DNA of 64,000 bases from Lactobacillaceae bacterium L1_55_11 (GTDB lineage: Bacteria > Bacillota > Bacilli > Lactobacillales > Lactobacillaceae): assembly GCA_029433155.1 (NCBI GenBank), contig JAQYTT010000002.1, positions 1-64,000 on the forward strand, read 5' to 3'. The translations under genes and the position numbers were made by a program. This document shows positions 50,081 through 61,788 of the stretch, piece after piece; the first letter of the stretch is position 1; every line of letters starts with the position of its first letter. The notes beneath the pieces are model-generated. The model made no database searches and was not told the origin of the DNA. It saw nothing but the letters and a program-made list of their open reading frames with translations.

Positions 50081-52450
50081 TTGGACCATTCGATTCAAAA
50101 CCAAGAACAACACTATTTAGATCATACTCTTGGTAAGATTAAGTCCGCCTTGGACGAGACCAAGGCGGAGGTGGCGGCTTCCAACCAGAACTTGGATGAT
50201 GCCGCCCAAGGTTGGGACGATGTCCGGCTAAACACGAGTACCTTTTCAGGAATTGTGGAAACGGCCATGTCGGTCCGCCAACAACAGCAACTCTTAGCTG
50301 AGCGTGAGAATTCCAAGACCCGGGCTGAGGAGCGTTATCAAACCCTGCTAAAGCAGGTTGATAAGCCCTACTTTGCCCGGATTGATTTTGCCGAAAATAA
50401 CGGTGAGGGTAAGGAAGCCGAGACGATTTATATCGGGCTGGCCTCCTTTAGTGATACCAAAAATAATTTCCTGGTTTACGACTGGCGGACGCCGGTTGCT
50501 TCTATCTATTACGATGGCGGCATCGGCACGGTTGAGTACCAAACCCCCGACGGACCGCAGAAAGCCGACGTGAGTTTGAAGCGTCAATTTGAAATCGAAG
50601 ACGGGGTCGTGGTGACCATCTTTGATACTGAAGAAGCCATTGGCGATGCCATGCTCTTAAACGCTCTGTCCGGTGAGTCTTCGACTAAGATGAAGTCGAT
50701 TGTGACGACTATCCAGCGCGAGCAAAACAAAATTATCCGTAATACCGACGCCGACCTGCTCTTTGTCCAAGGAGCGGCCGGATCTGGTAAGACGGCGGCC
50801 ATTTTGCAGCGGGTGGCCTACCTGCTCTACCGCTACCGCGGTAAGCTCAGTAGCGGCCAAGTGGTCATGTTTAGTCCCAACCAGCTCTTCAACGACTACG
50901 TCGACCAGGTCCTACCCGAGCTCGGTGAGCAAAACATGGTCCAAATGACCTTCTTCCAGTACGCCTCCCGGCGCCTGCCCAAGATTGCCGTGGAAAACCT
51001 GTCTGAACGCTTTGAGCATGAAAACCAGAACGGTCCCCTTAATCAGCTCCTTGGCAGTCTGGACATGTTTAACGCGGTCGGCCGCTATGCTAACGGTCTG
51101 AACAAGGGCGGTCTCAAGGTTCGGAACCTGATGTTCCACGACGAGCCCTTAATCAGCAAGGACAAGATTAAGGAAATTTACTACCGATATAATGAAAACT
51201 ACCGCCTTTCCCAGCGCCTGGAAGCAACCCAGGAAGCCCTGATGCGTTCGCTGCGGGGACAACTGGGTGCCCAGACCCGGCAGGATTGGGTCGAACTGGC
51301 TATCGAAAACCTGTCTAAGCAGGAGTACGATGACTTAGTTGGCGCTGGTAAGAACCGCCTGGGTGATGACCAGGAGGGGGATGCCGCCGCCATGACCCGG
51401 GCCGCTCAGCTAGGTGCGCCTAGTCAGGAACGGGAATTCAGTAGTGAAAAGGCCGAGCGCCAGTTCTTGGCTAAGCAGATTGTGATTAGGGCCCTAAAGC
51501 CGATTGCCCGTAAAATTCACCGGGCTAGTTTCTTAAACATTAACGCTCAGTTCGTTGACTTTCTCCGTCACCTGCCTAAGTTCTTGGATCTGAAAAAGGC
51601 GGGCATTAGCGAACAACAGTGGACCGACTACGTTGACGGTGTGGTGGACGACTTAAAGCACCACCGCATGTCGCTGGCGGCCACTAGTATCTACCTATAT
51701 CTATACGACCTGATTACCGGTAAGCACGGTCAGCGCGATATCCGTTTTCTCTTTATTGATGAAGTCCAGGACTACACGCCTTTCCAGTTGGCCTTCTTGA
51801 AGTTTAGCTTCCCCCTGGCCAAGTTTACTGTCTTGGGGGACCTGAACCAGGCCATCTTTACCCAGGAACATGCCAACGACCTGGCCAGTGATTTGGCCAG
51901 CCTCTTTGACCCGGATAAGGTCGACTTGATCGAGCTCAATCAAACCTATCGTTCGACCCAGCAGATTACCGACTTTACCAAGGAACTGCTGCAAAACGGT
52001 CGTGATATCACCGCCTTTGACCGGGCCGGTGAAAAGCCGGTTGTGAAATTGGCATCTGATGAAGCGGGTGCCTTGCAAGCGGTCAGAGACCAACTGCAGC
52101 AAAACCAGGCTGATCACGAATCAACGGCTATTATCACCAAGTCCCTGGCGGATGCGAAGGACCTGGCCAAGCAGCTGGATGATGACAAGATTACTCTGAT
52201 TCAGTCGGAAAACCAGCGCCTGGCACCAGGTGTCATGATTATCCCGTCTTACCTAGCTAAGGGACTGGAATTTGATGCGGTTATTATCTGGCAGGCGGAT
52301 GCGAGCCGCTACCAGGACGATGACCAACGGCGCCTGCTCTACACCGTAGCTTCCCGGGCCATGCACCGCCTGACCCTGATTGGTTCCGGCCAGCCTTCGG
52401 CCTTAGTCGAAGGAGTGCCCAGTGACCTTTATGAAAGTCAGCGAGTATAG
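50081..52450 (+). CDS. helD: HelD-like superfamily 1 helicase (RNA polymerase recycling)
   Basis: 789 residues with a TTG start after AGGGGA. A coiled-coil N-terminus of about 95 residues is followed by YIGLASFSDTKNNFLVYDWRTPVASIYYDG, a typical HelD segment. Walker A FVQGAAGSGKTAAILQRVAYLLYR lies near 230, the DEXX-like FLFIDEVQDYT near 560, and late motifs ELNQTYRSTQQI and KGLEFDAVIIW follow. HelD releases stalled RNA polymerase from DNA using ATP. coaA follows without a gap. Confidence 0.9.
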   Translation: MDHSIQNQEQHYLDHTLGKIKSALDETKAEVAASNQNLDDAAQGWDDVRLNTSTFSGIVETAMSVRQQQQLLAERENSKTRAEERYQTLLKQVDKPYFARIDFAENNGEGKEAETIYIGLASFSDTKNNFLVYDWRTPVASIYYDGGIGTVEYQTPDGPQKADVSLKRQFEIEDGVVVTIFDTEEAIGDAMLLNALSGESSTKMKSIVTTIQREQNKIIRNTDADLLFVQGAAGSGKTAAILQRVAYLLYRYRGKLSSGQVVMFSPNQLFNDYVDQVLPELGEQNMVQMTFFQYASRRLPKIAVENLSERFEHENQNGPLNQLLGSLDMFNAVGRYANGLNKGGLKVRNLMFHDEPLISKDKIKEIYYRYNENYRLSQRLEATQEALMRSLRGQLGAQTRQDWVELAIENLSKQEYDDLVGAGKNRLGDDQEGDAAAMTRAAQLGAPSQEREFSSEKAERQFLAKQIVIRALKPIARKIHRASFLNINAQFVDFLRHLPKFLDLKKAGISEQQWTDYVDGVVDDLKHHRMSLAATSIYLYLYDLITGKHGQRDIRFLFIDEVQDYTPFQLAFLKFSFPLAKFTVLGDLNQAIFTQEHANDLASDLASLFDPDKVDLIELNQTYRSTQQITDFTKELLQNGRDITAFDRAGEKPVVKLASDEAGALQAVRDQLQQNQADHESTAIITKSLADAKDLAKQLDDDKITLIQSENQRLAPGVMIIPSYLAKGLEFDAVIIWQADASRYQDDDQRRLLYTVASRAMHRLTLIGSGQPSALVEGVPSDLYESQRV

Positions 52451-52453
52451 TTG

Positions 52454-53155
52454 ATGGATGAATTAATTGCGACAATTTTAAAGCAGTACCAGGGTGAGTT
52501 CATGACGGTTGGTCTGGCTGGTTCGGTTTCAGTCGGGAAAAGCACCTTGGCTGAAACCCTGGCTAGTCGGCTGACAGCTGCCGGCGTGAACAGCCAGGTT
52601 ATTTCAACCGATCATTTTTTAATGTCAAATGCTGACCTGCAAAGTGCAGGTCTTTTTGACCAAAAGGGTTTTCCCCAGACCTACCACCTCGACCAGTTAG
52701 CCGACCTGGTTCAAGCCTTTCGCGTGGGGAAAAAGCGGGCCACTTTGCCAATTTATCAACAGGTCCTAGCCGACATTGTGCCCGACCAGGAACAGGTAAT
52801 TGACCGGCCCCAGATTTTAATTATTGAAGGAGTGGTAGCCCTCCAGCTGCCTAAGGCGGCCCTGGATTTGGCCATCTATATTGATGCGGATTTAGCCGAT
52901 ATTAAGGATTGGTACCTGGCCCGCAACCTGATGGCGACCTTTGCGGCCCGTAACCACCCGGATAGCTGGCGCTACCAGTACCACCACTGGCCGATTGACG
53001 ACTTTGCCAACCAGGCCCTGGCGGTTTGGGACCGGACTAACCAGGTTAACCTGGACCGCTACATTCATCCCTCCGCGGTTCGGGCTGATTTGGTGGTCCA
53101 CTTGGACCACTGGCACCAGATTACCTCGGTCGCGTCCCAAGTTGACAAAGCCTAG
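52454..53155 (+). CDS. coaA: Pantothenate kinase type I, N-terminally short
   Basis: 233 residues from ATG 52454 (or TTG 52451). Walker A GLAGSVSVGKST is already at residue 22, STDHFLMSN, KGFPQTYHLDQL, RATLPIYQQVLADIVPDQ, ILIIEGVVALQ, AIYIDADLADIKDWYL and NLDRYIHPSAVRADLVV follow in CoaA order. Typical CoaA has about 310 residues with about 75 more before Walker A. It phosphorylates pantothenate, the first step to coenzyme A. The start is 3 nt after the helD stop and has only a weak ribosome binding site. Confidence 0.8.
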   Translation: MDELIATILKQYQGEFMTVGLAGSVSVGKSTLAETLASRLTAAGVNSQVISTDHFLMSNADLQSAGLFDQKGFPQTYHLDQLADLVQAFRVGKKRATLPIYQQVLADIVPDQEQVIDRPQILIIEGVVALQLPKAALDLAIYIDADLADIKDWYLARNLMATFAARNHPDSWRYQYHHWPIDDFANQALAVWDRTNQVNLDRYIHPSAVRADLVVHLDHWHQITSVASQVDKA

Positions 53156-53235
53156 GATTAGTGTGAGAATGTCTCGTTGTAACTTTTAAAGTTTTATTGC
53201 AATAATCAAAAAATTAGAAACGGAGAACCCTGTTC

Positions 53236-54747
53236 ATGTCTGATGAACCACGTGACTTGAATGGCCAGCCAGTCAACCGACTGGTGATGATGGCCCTCTT
53301 AATTGTCGGTTCCTTCGGGGTGATTTTGATGCAGACCTCTTTGGGGACTGCCCTGCCTACCCTGATGACCGCCTTTAACGTGGATGCGGCTGGTGTGCAA
53401 TGGCTGTCAACCATCTTCTTGATGGTTAACGGTATCATGGTGCCGGTTTCAGCCTTCCTGATTACCCGTATCCCCACGAAAATTTTATACATGACTGCCC
53501 TGACCATTTACCTGGTCGGTACAATCTTAGCCCTAGCGACCCCAACCGGGGCCTTCTGGCTTTTGATGGTGGCCCGGGCCCTACAGGCCATGGCCGCTGG
53601 AATTGTTATGCCCCTGATGCAGGTTACTGCCCTTGCCCTCTTTGATGAGCGTTCGCGCGGTAAGGCTTTGGGGATGGTCGGCCTGGTAATTGGTCTGGCC
53701 CCCGCCATTGGACCAACCCTTTCGGGCTGGGTCCTAGACAACCACGTTAAGTTCCTTGGCTTTACAATCAGTGGGGACTGGCGTTCGATCTTTTTGCTGG
53801 TCCTACCTACGACCATCATCGTTTGGATTTTGTCCCTCTTCTACTTCAAAAACGTGCTGCCTACCCGGCCTGACCGCCTAGACGTACGTTCCCTGATTGA
53901 ATCAACGGTTGGTTTCGGTCTGATCCTTTTTGGATCAGCCATGGTTTCCGACCACGGTTGGGGTAGCTTTAGCTGGGTTATCGCCCCAATGTTGATTGGT
54001 TTGCTGGTCGTTGTTGAATTCGTTTGGCACCAACTGCAGATGAAGAACCCCTTCTTGGACGTGACGGTCTTCATGAACTGGCAGTTCGCCGTCAGCAGTA
54101 TCCTGGTCTCACTGACTTTCATTGCCATGATTGGAGTCGAGCTGGTGCTGCCAATTTACCTGCAGTCCGTTCGTCACTTGTCCGCCTTTGATTCCGGAAT
54201 TGTCTTACTGCCTGGTGCTTTGATGATGGGACTGCTATCACCAATCGCTGGTAGTTTCTATGACAAGTACGGGGCCCGGCGTCTGTCAATCTTTGGCTTT
54301 GCCTTAGTCTTTGTTGGTACGCTACCATTCTTCTTCCTAACGGAGAGTGCGCCAAGCATCTTTATTACTACCCTGTATGCCCTGCGGATGGCCGGGGTTG
54401 CTTTGACGATGATGCCTTTGACTTCTGCAGCCATGGGTGTCTTGCCTAAGCCTCGGGTTGCCCAAGGTACGGCCGTCAACAACACCATCCGTCAGGTTGC
54501 AGCTGCGATTGGGACGGCGGTCTTGTCTTCCGTTATGCAGTCAGTCATTAATGACAACACGCCAAGTGCGGCCTTGAAGACGCAGGATCCTCTGCTCTAT
54601 GCCAATAAGTACTTGAACGCCAGCTTGGATGGCTTCCATGCCTCCTTCCTGCTGGCCGCTGGTTTTGCACTCTTAGCCTTCCTGCTGAGTTTCTTGCTTC
54701 ACAAGGGTAAGACTGAGGGTGGTGATGTAAGGGAGGATGCCGCATGA
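53236..54747 (+). CDS. MFS drug exporter, DHA2 (14-helix) family
   Basis: 503 residues. FGVILMQTSLGTALPTLMTAFNV in helix 1, LIGTRIP-like loop (LITRIPTK), motif C LVIGLAPAIGPTLSGWVLD and about fourteen hydrophobic segments mark an EmrB/QacA-type proton-drug antiporter. It overlaps the DUF4811 gene by 4 nt, an arrangement common in lactobacilli. Substrate unknown. GGAGA precedes the ATG. Confidence 0.9.
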   Translation: MSDEPRDLNGQPVNRLVMMALLIVGSFGVILMQTSLGTALPTLMTAFNVDAAGVQWLSTIFLMVNGIMVPVSAFLITRIPTKILYMTALTIYLVGTILALATPTGAFWLLMVARALQAMAAGIVMPLMQVTALALFDERSRGKALGMVGLVIGLAPAIGPTLSGWVLDNHVKFLGFTISGDWRSIFLLVLPTTIIVWILSLFYFKNVLPTRPDRLDVRSLIESTVGFGLILFGSAMVSDHGWGSFSWVIAPMLIGLLVVVEFVWHQLQMKNPFLDVTVFMNWQFAVSSILVSLTFIAMIGVELVLPIYLQSVRHLSAFDSGIVLLPGALMMGLLSPIAGSFYDKYGARRLSIFGFALVFVGTLPFFFLTESAPSIFITTLYALRMAGVALTMMPLTSAAMGVLPKPRVAQGTAVNNTIRQVAAAIGTAVLSSVMQSVINDNTPSAALKTQDPLLYANKYLNASLDGFHASFLLAAGFALLAFLLSFLLHKGKTEGGDVREDAA

Positions 54748-55415
54748 TTATCGTAATTTTAGTAATCTTTACCATTCTTGCCTTTCTCGCCCTGATGATG
54801 ATCAAGCCCATGGTTTGGCGGGTCCTGGGGACCGTAATCGGTCTGCTCGGCATGGTGGCTTCGGTCGCCCTGATTACCGCTAACATGCATGATCACTACG
54901 GGATGAAGACTGTTACAACCACGACAACTCGTCAGATTTATTCGGCTACCAACAGCCAGGGTTACGGGGTCTTGCTTTACCAAAACCTGGGGACTGATGG
55001 TCAGGAAAAGATTTATATCTACCGGGACCAAACCACCAGTAATAAGCCTAAGGCGGTCACGCCTGACTTGAACATGATTTCCAGTCAGAAGACGATCGAC
55101 GGTGACAAGGCCTACCGCAAGGACACCAAGACTAGCTATGTTTATAAGAACAGTTTTTACAAGTTCTTGTTTGGCATTGCTGACAACAATCATGAGACCA
55201 AGTCGCAACGGGTCGTTTATGAGATTCCGGATACTTGGATTGTCTTGAGTACTCAGCAAGCTAAGACCTTGCAGGCCAAGTTGACCCCTAAGACCGACGA
55301 GGAAAAGCAGGCCTTTGCGGAGCAACAGCAGGAATTCCAAGCCACTGCGCAGAGTGATCCTGATGAAGCAGCCCGCAACCAGGTCGACAATATTAAAAGC
55401 ATCTTAGGGATTTAA
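54744..55415 (+). CDS. DUF4811-type membrane protein
   Basis: 223 residues. Two N-terminal helices (about 1-18 and 24-46), then an extracytoplasmic domain with many Thr and Lys residues and a helical end (TPKTDEEKQAFAEQQQEF). The family is usually encoded beside DHA2 exporters in Lactobacillales and may be an accessory subunit. Translationally coupled to the exporter. Confidence 0.8.
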   Translation: MIIVILVIFTILAFLALMMIKPMVWRVLGTVIGLLGMVASVALITANMHDHYGMKTVTTTTTRQIYSATNSQGYGVLLYQNLGTDGQEKIYIYRDQTTSNKPKAVTPDLNMISSQKTIDGDKAYRKDTKTSYVYKNSFYKFLFGIADNNHETKSQRVVYEIPDTWIVLSTQQAKTLQAKLTPKTDEEKQAFAEQQQEFQATAQSDPDEAARNQVDNIKSILGI

Positions 55416-55579
55416 CCGAATTTTTCAACTTCATTGTGACTTTGTGAAATTTGTGTTAGACTTTAGTAAGTAATTTAAGTTTTTGATTTTGATTTGTTTT
55501 TTTCGGAAGGCGTCATACCAAATATTTTTAATTACAGCATTTATACTGGTGATATGATACACCGAAGGAGAGACATTTC
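55416..55579. other. AT-rich leader region before the cold-shock gene
   Basis: A TATGAT box at about 55553-55558 could start the cold-shock gene with a short leader. T-rich tracts near 55480-55505 may end the previous operon. No gene seen. Confidence 0.4.
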
Positions 55580-55780
55580 ATGGAAAAAGGTACAGTAAAG
55601 TGGTTCAACGGCGAAAAGGGCTACGGCTTCATCACTCGTGAAAACGGTGAAGATGTCTTCGCTCACTTCTCAGCTATCCAGGGTGACGGTTTCAAGACCT
55701 TGGAAGATGGCCAGGAAGTTACGTTTGACGTTGAAAACTCTGACCGTGGTTTGCAAGCTGCAAACATCGTTAAGAACTAA
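55580..55780 (+). CDS. cspA: Cold-shock protein
   Basis: 66 residues, a single cold-shock domain. RNP1 is KGYGFI (in [16 protein letters not shown]) and RNP2 is VFAHFSAI. Nearly unchanged length and composition from the family; it binds single-stranded RNA and DNA. GAAGGAGAG lies before the ATG. Confidence 0.96.
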   Translation: MEKGTVKWFNGEKGYGFITRENGEDVFAHFSAIQGDGFKTLEDGQEVTFDVENSDRGLQAANIVKN

Positions 55781-55790
55781 GACGCAAAGA

Positions 55791-55813
55791 GAGGACCGAC
55801 GGTCCTTTTTTTG
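55791..55813 (+). terminator. cspA terminator
   Basis: AGGACC-gac-GGTCCT and a T run. Confidence 0.88.
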
Positions 55814-55899
55814 TGCCTTAAATTTCAATATCAACCGACGTTGCGGTATAATACCTGTGTAAACTAAGTAAAGAAATGAACTAAGGAGTGCTACCATAC

Positions 55900-56613
55900 A
55901 TGGCAAAGTTAGTATTGATTCGCCACGGACAGAGTGAATGGAATGCCCTCAACCTTTTCAATGGTTGGATTGACACCAAGTTGTCAGATAAGGGAATTCA
56001 ACAGGCCAAGGAAGCCGGTCAATTAATCGCTGAAGAAGGTCTGGAATTCGACCAGGCTTATACTTCTGTTTTGACCCGGGCCATCACCACCTTGCACCTG
56101 GCCTTGGAAGAAGCTGGTCAGTTGTACGTACCTGAAGCTAAGTCATGGCGCCTGAACGAGCGTCACTACGGTGCTTTGCAGGGACAAAACAAGGCCGCTG
56201 CAGCGGAAAAGTGGGGCGACGAACAGGTTCACATCTGGCGCCGTTCTTACGACGTTTTGCCTCCATTGCTAGACAGCTACCAGCCTGAAGTTACGGTTCA
56301 AGACAAGAACTACCCTGCCTTTGACCGTCGTTACGCTGATGTTGACTACGGCAACCTGCCTTTGGGTGAAAACCTGAAGATTACCCTGGAACGCGTCCTG
56401 CCTTTCTGGGAAGAGCACATTTCAAAAGACTTGCGTGCCGGTAAGAACGTGGTTATCAGTGCCCACGGTAACTCTTTGCGCGCCCTGGTTAAGCACCTGG
56501 AAAACATCTCTGACGATGACATCTTAAACGTTGAAATCGCTAACGGTCAGCCAATCGTTTACGATCTTAACCCTGACCTGTCAGTCGCTAGCAAGAAGAC
56601 TTTAAGTAAGTAA
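55900..56613 (+). CDS. gpmA: 2,3-bisphosphoglycerate-dependent phosphoglycerate mutase
   Basis: 237 residues from ATG 55900 (AAGGAG about 11 nt upstream). [18 protein letters not shown] carries the phospho-His; [11 protein letters not shown] and [16 protein letters not shown] hold the other active-site residues. It interconverts 3- and 2-phosphoglycerate. Codon bias is strong, as in pgk. Confidence 0.97.
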   Translation: MAKLVLIRHGQSEWNALNLFNGWIDTKLSDKGIQQAKEAGQLIAEEGLEFDQAYTSVLTRAITTLHLALEEAGQLYVPEAKSWRLNERHYGALQGQNKAAAAEKWGDEQVHIWRRSYDVLPPLLDSYQPEVTVQDKNYPAFDRRYADVDYGNLPLGENLKITLERVLPFWEEHISKDLRAGKNVVISAHGNSLRALVKHLENISDDDILNVEIANGQPIVYDLNPDLSVASKKTLSK

Positions 56614-56620
56614 ATTCACT

Positions 56621-56655
56621 AAACCTGCCACACTCGGCTGTTCGGCGGGTTTTTT
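56621..56655 (+). terminator. gpmA terminator
   Basis: AAACCTGCC / GGCGGGTTTTTT stem with one mismatch. Confidence 0.8.
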
Positions 56656-56680
56656 GCTGCCATCTAAATTTGAGGTAACC

Positions 56681-57955
56681 ATGTCTGATAACCAACGCGT
56701 TAAACCTGTTTATGACCTCTACCAGCGGCCACCCTTTTGGACCTGGTTAGGCCTCTCCTTCCAGCACCTCTTTTCGATGTTTGGGGCCACGATTTTAGTA
56801 CCCCTTTTAGTTGGACTGAATCCGGGCGTTGCCTTGTTTTCATCTGGAATCGGGACCCTGCTACACCTGCTAATTACCCGCGGTAAGGTGCCGGCCTACA
56901 TGGGATCGAGTTTTGCCTTTATCGTACCGATGACTTCTTTGATGAAAACGGTCGGCTACCCGGCCGTGGCCCAGGGCGTGATTGCTGTCGGACTGGTTTA
57001 TTTGGTAGTCGCTCTGATTATTACCTTCACCGGGACCGCCTGGCTGGATAAGATTTTCCCACCGGCTGTGGTCGGTCCGATTATCATGGTGATTGGTCTG
57101 AGTCTGGCCGGTTCAGCTGCCAACTCAGCTACCATGTTAAACGGGCACTACGATATCCGGGTCTTCATTGTGGCCTTGCTAACCTTATTAACCACGATTT
57201 TCTTTAACATGTTTTTGAAGGGTTTCTGGGGCTTGCTGCCAGTTTTACTGGGTATTATCTTTGGCTACTTATTAGCCTTAGTCGTTGGCTTAGTTGACTT
57301 GGCGCCGGTGGCCGCCGCCCACTGGTGGCAGTTGCCCAGCTTTGAAACTTTTATCGGACCCCATGGCTTCCACTGGTACCCAGTGGCCATCTTGAGTATG
57401 GCACCAATTGCCCTGGTAACTATGTCGGAACACCTGGGTCACTTGATGGTCCTATCTAAGATTACCGGCCATGACTTCTTTAAAAATCCGGGCTTGAAGC
57501 GGACTTTGACTGGCGACGGGGCTGCTTCGATTGCGGCCGGCCTGGTCGGTGGTCCAGCGGTAACTTCCTATGGTGAAAACATCGGCGTTATGCAGCTCAG
57601 CCGGGTTTATTCGGTCTGGGTAATTGGCGGTGCCGCCCTCTTTGCCGTGCTCTTTAGCTTTGTCGGCAAGTTATCGGCTTTGATTGCCACTGTGCCGGGG
57701 GCGGTGATTGGTGGCGTCGGCTTCATGCTTTATGGGGTGATTGCAGCCGCTGGTCTCCAGGTGATTGTTGATCACCGCGTGGACTATAGTAAGAAACGCA
57801 ATTTGATGATTGCGGCCCCAATCTTGGTGGTCGGCATTGGGAACTTCCACTGGCAGCTGTCCAGCCAGGTGGATTTCTCTGGTGTCGCCTTAGCCACGGT
57901 CTTGGGCATTATTTTAAACCTGGTATTACCACAAAAAGCGGCCAGTGAACGATAA
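56681..57955 (+). CDS. uraA: Uracil permease, NCS2 family
   Basis: 424 residues from ATG 56681 (GAGGT 5 nt upstream); the reading from 56654 has no site. About fourteen membrane segments. LGLSFQHLFSMFGATILVPLLVGLNP, AYMGSSFAFIVP, ALVTMSEHLGHL and VTSYGENIGVMQLSRVYS are the UraA-type substrate motifs. It imports uracil by proton symport. No PyrR-binding leader was seen before it. Confidence 0.9.
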   Translation: MSDNQRVKPVYDLYQRPPFWTWLGLSFQHLFSMFGATILVPLLVGLNPGVALFSSGIGTLLHLLITRGKVPAYMGSSFAFIVPMTSLMKTVGYPAVAQGVIAVGLVYLVVALIITFTGTAWLDKIFPPAVVGPIIMVIGLSLAGSAANSATMLNGHYDIRVFIVALLTLLTTIFFNMFLKGFWGLLPVLLGIIFGYLLALVVGLVDLAPVAAAHWWQLPSFETFIGPHGFHWYPVAILSMAPIALVTMSEHLGHLMVLSKITGHDFFKNPGLKRTLTGDGAASIAAGLVGGPAVTSYGENIGVMQLSRVYSVWVIGGAALFAVLFSFVGKLSALIATVPGAVIGGVGFMLYGVIAAAGLQVIVDHRVDYSKKRNLMIAAPILVVGIGNFHWQLSSQVDFSGVALATVLGIILNLVLPQKAASER

Positions 57956-57985
57956 AAAGTGAGGTTTTTTAACCTCGCTTTTTTT
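57954..57985 (+). terminator. uraA terminator
   Basis: AAAAAGTGAGGTT-tttt-AACCTCGCTTTTTTT. Confidence 0.9.
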
Positions 57986-58141
57986 CATTACCAGCAATGC
58001 GGATAAATTGTCGGATTCTTTGTGAAATTTGTGGTTAGGTGGTTGTATTCCCAAAATGGTGGGCGTATTATTGTGGTATGTTCTGGCGGATAGTTGGTTT
58101 CAGACATTCACCAAATGATTATGACAGAAAGGAGAGGACGC
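57986..58141 (+). other. Leader region of the ATP synthase operon
   Basis: About 155 bp with no gene. It includes TTGTCG and several AT-rich -10 candidates, none clearly best. AAGGAGAGG ends the region as the atpB ribosome binding site. No atpI gene is present. Confidence 0.4.
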
Positions 58142-58867
58142 ATGGATGAGCCTACAGCCACCTTTAGTTTCTGGGGTTTGACCTTCAACTGGACGACCGT
58201 CATTTCGACCTTGCTGACCATGGTTATTGTGACCCTGATCGCGGTTGGATTGACCCGCAAGCTTAGTGTAAGGCCGAACAAAGGACAGAATGCCATGGAG
58301 TACATGTTGGACTTTACCACCGGAATTATCGGTGGCCAGCTGCCCCGGAAAATGGCGCGACAGTTTGGTTTGTTTGCCTTTACCCTATTTTTCTTCCTAA
58401 TCGTTTCTAACGAATTGGGGCTGTTCTTACAGGTAAAGATGAGTAGTGGGGTAACCTACCTTAAATCGCCAACGGCTGAACCGGTGGTGGCCATGACCTT
58501 AGGCTTGATGTCTTTGGTTATTGCTCACGGTATGGGGGTTAAAAGCCTGGGCTTTGGCGGCTACTTGAATAATATGCTGCTAAAGCCATACGCTTGGATG
58601 TTGCCCCTTAACATTATTGAGCAGTTAGCGAACTTCTTGACCTTGTCACTGCGATTATTTGGTAATATTTTCGCCGGTGAGATGCTCTTGAACCTGATTG
58701 CTGAGAACCTAGCCTGGCCGGGACACTTTAATGGTTTTGTCACAATATTGGCCTTGCCATTAGAGATGGTCTGGCAGGGATTTTCGCTCTTTATCGGCGG
58801 AATTCAGGCCTATGTCTTTGTCATCCTGACTGGGGTCTTTATTGCCCAACTGTCGGGTAACGAATAG
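58142..58867 (+). CDS. atpB: F-type ATP synthase subunit a
   Basis: 241 residues from ATG 58142. Five or six membrane helices; the essential Arg is in LSLRLFGNIFAGEMLL. It forms the proton half-channels beside the c-ring. First gene of the atp operon, whose enzyme in lactic acid bacteria mainly expels protons using ATP. Confidence 0.96.
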   Translation: MDEPTATFSFWGLTFNWTTVISTLLTMVIVTLIAVGLTRKLSVRPNKGQNAMEYMLDFTTGIIGGQLPRKMARQFGLFAFTLFFFLIVSNELGLFLQVKMSSGVTYLKSPTAEPVVAMTLGLMSLVIAHGMGVKSLGFGGYLNNMLLKPYAWMLPLNIIEQLANFLTLSLRLFGNIFAGEMLLNLIAENLAWPGHFNGFVTILALPLEMVWQGFSLFIGGIQAYVFVILTGVFIAQLSGNE

Positions 58868-58913
58868 TAGTAGTTGAATGTAGAAGCAAATTGAAATAGT
58901 GAATTGATGCTAA

Positions 58914-59153
<240 letters not shown>

Positions 59154-59180
59154 ACAGCGCATAACTAACGGAGGGAAATC

Positions 59181-59690
59181 ATGTTAGGAACAACCCTATT
59201 AGCGGCTACCCAGCTTGAATTAGGTGACATGCTGTTCGTGATCGTGGCCTTCCTACTTTTGATGGTGATTTTATGGCGGGTGGCTTATAAGCCCCTGATG
59301 AAGGTCTTAGACCAACGTGCTGATAAGATTTCTGGTGACTTGGACGGGGCCGAAACGGCCCGCAAGGAAGCCGAAGATCTTAGCCAGCAACGCCAAGCAG
59401 AGTTAACCAAGACCCGGCAGGAATCTAGCCAGGTTATCCAGCAGGCCAAGGCCAGTGCGCAAAAGCAGGGCCAGGATTTGTTGGATGCAGCTAACGAGCG
59501 GGCGACAGCGATTGATAAGCAGGCCGAGTCTGATGCCGGCAAGCTCAAGGCCGATGCTTTGGCCCAGGCCAAAGATGACGTGGCCGATTTGTCAGTAGCC
59601 ATTGCGGCCAAGCTGATGAAAAAGGAGCTGTCAGCTGACGACCAACGGTCGTTGATTAACGCCTACATCGCCGAATTAGATCAAAAGTAG
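59181..59690 (+). CDS. atpF: F-type ATP synthase subunit b
   Basis: 169 residues. One N-terminal helix (about 14-36) followed by a long Ala/Gln/Glu/Lys-rich coiled coil, the peripheral stalk. Good GGAGGG site. Confidence 0.96.
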   Translation: MLGTTLLAATQLELGDMLFVIVAFLLLMVILWRVAYKPLMKVLDQRADKISGDLDGAETARKEAEDLSQQRQAELTKTRQESSQVIQQAKASAQKQGQDLLDAANERATAIDKQAESDAGKLKADALAQAKDDVADLSVAIAAKLMKKELSADDQRSLINAYIAELDQK

Positions 59691-59701
59691 GGGGGGTTCA
59701 G

Positions 59702-60244
59702 ATGGCAAAAAAGATTGATGCAGTTGCTGATGAATACGCCCAAGCCCTACTCGATTTAGCCCAGGAACAAGACCAGGTGCCGGCTGTCTTAGCCGACGTG
59801 AATGCCCTTGCTCAGATACTAGAAGAAACGCCGCAAGTGCTGACAGTTTTGACCACCCGTGGTCATGACTATGAGCAACGCAAGGCCCTAGTTGAAACTC
59901 TCTTTAAGGGGGCCAGTGAGAGCGTGGTCAATTTGATCCGGTTAATGGATGAGAACCAACGTCTGGCAATCCTGCCCGATGTCTTGGCCAGCTTTATCCA
60001 CCAGTACCGGGTTTCCCAGGGTATTGTAGCGGTTACGGTCACCAGTGCGGTGGCCTTAGATGATGACCAAAAGCAAAACCTAGAACAGGCCTTTTTGGCC
60101 CGGTCAGGCGCTAAAAAGCTGGAAACCAGCTATGCGGTTGACCCTGAAATCCTAGGTGGGGTCATCATGCAGTCACCGTCACTCTTGGTAGACGGTAGTT
60201 TACAGACGAAAATCGCCAAATTAAAGGCACAATTATTAGGTTAG
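59702..60244 (+). CDS. atpH: F-type ATP synthase subunit delta
   Basis: 180 residues. DEYAQALLDLAQEQ at the start and the C-terminal DPEILGGVIMQSPSLLVDGSLQTKIAKLK are typical of the OSCP/delta family joining the stalk to the alpha subunits. Confidence 0.96.
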   Translation: MAKKIDAVADEYAQALLDLAQEQDQVPAVLADVNALAQILEETPQVLTVLTTRGHDYEQRKALVETLFKGASESVVNLIRLMDENQRLAILPDVLASFIHQYRVSQGIVAVTVTSAVALDDDQKQNLEQAFLARSGAKKLETSYAVDPEILGGVIMQSPSLLVDGSLQTKIAKLKAQLLG

Positions 60245-60247
60245 TGA

Positions 60248-61774
<1,527 letters not shown>

Positions 61775-61788
61775 AGGAGGCAGATGCG

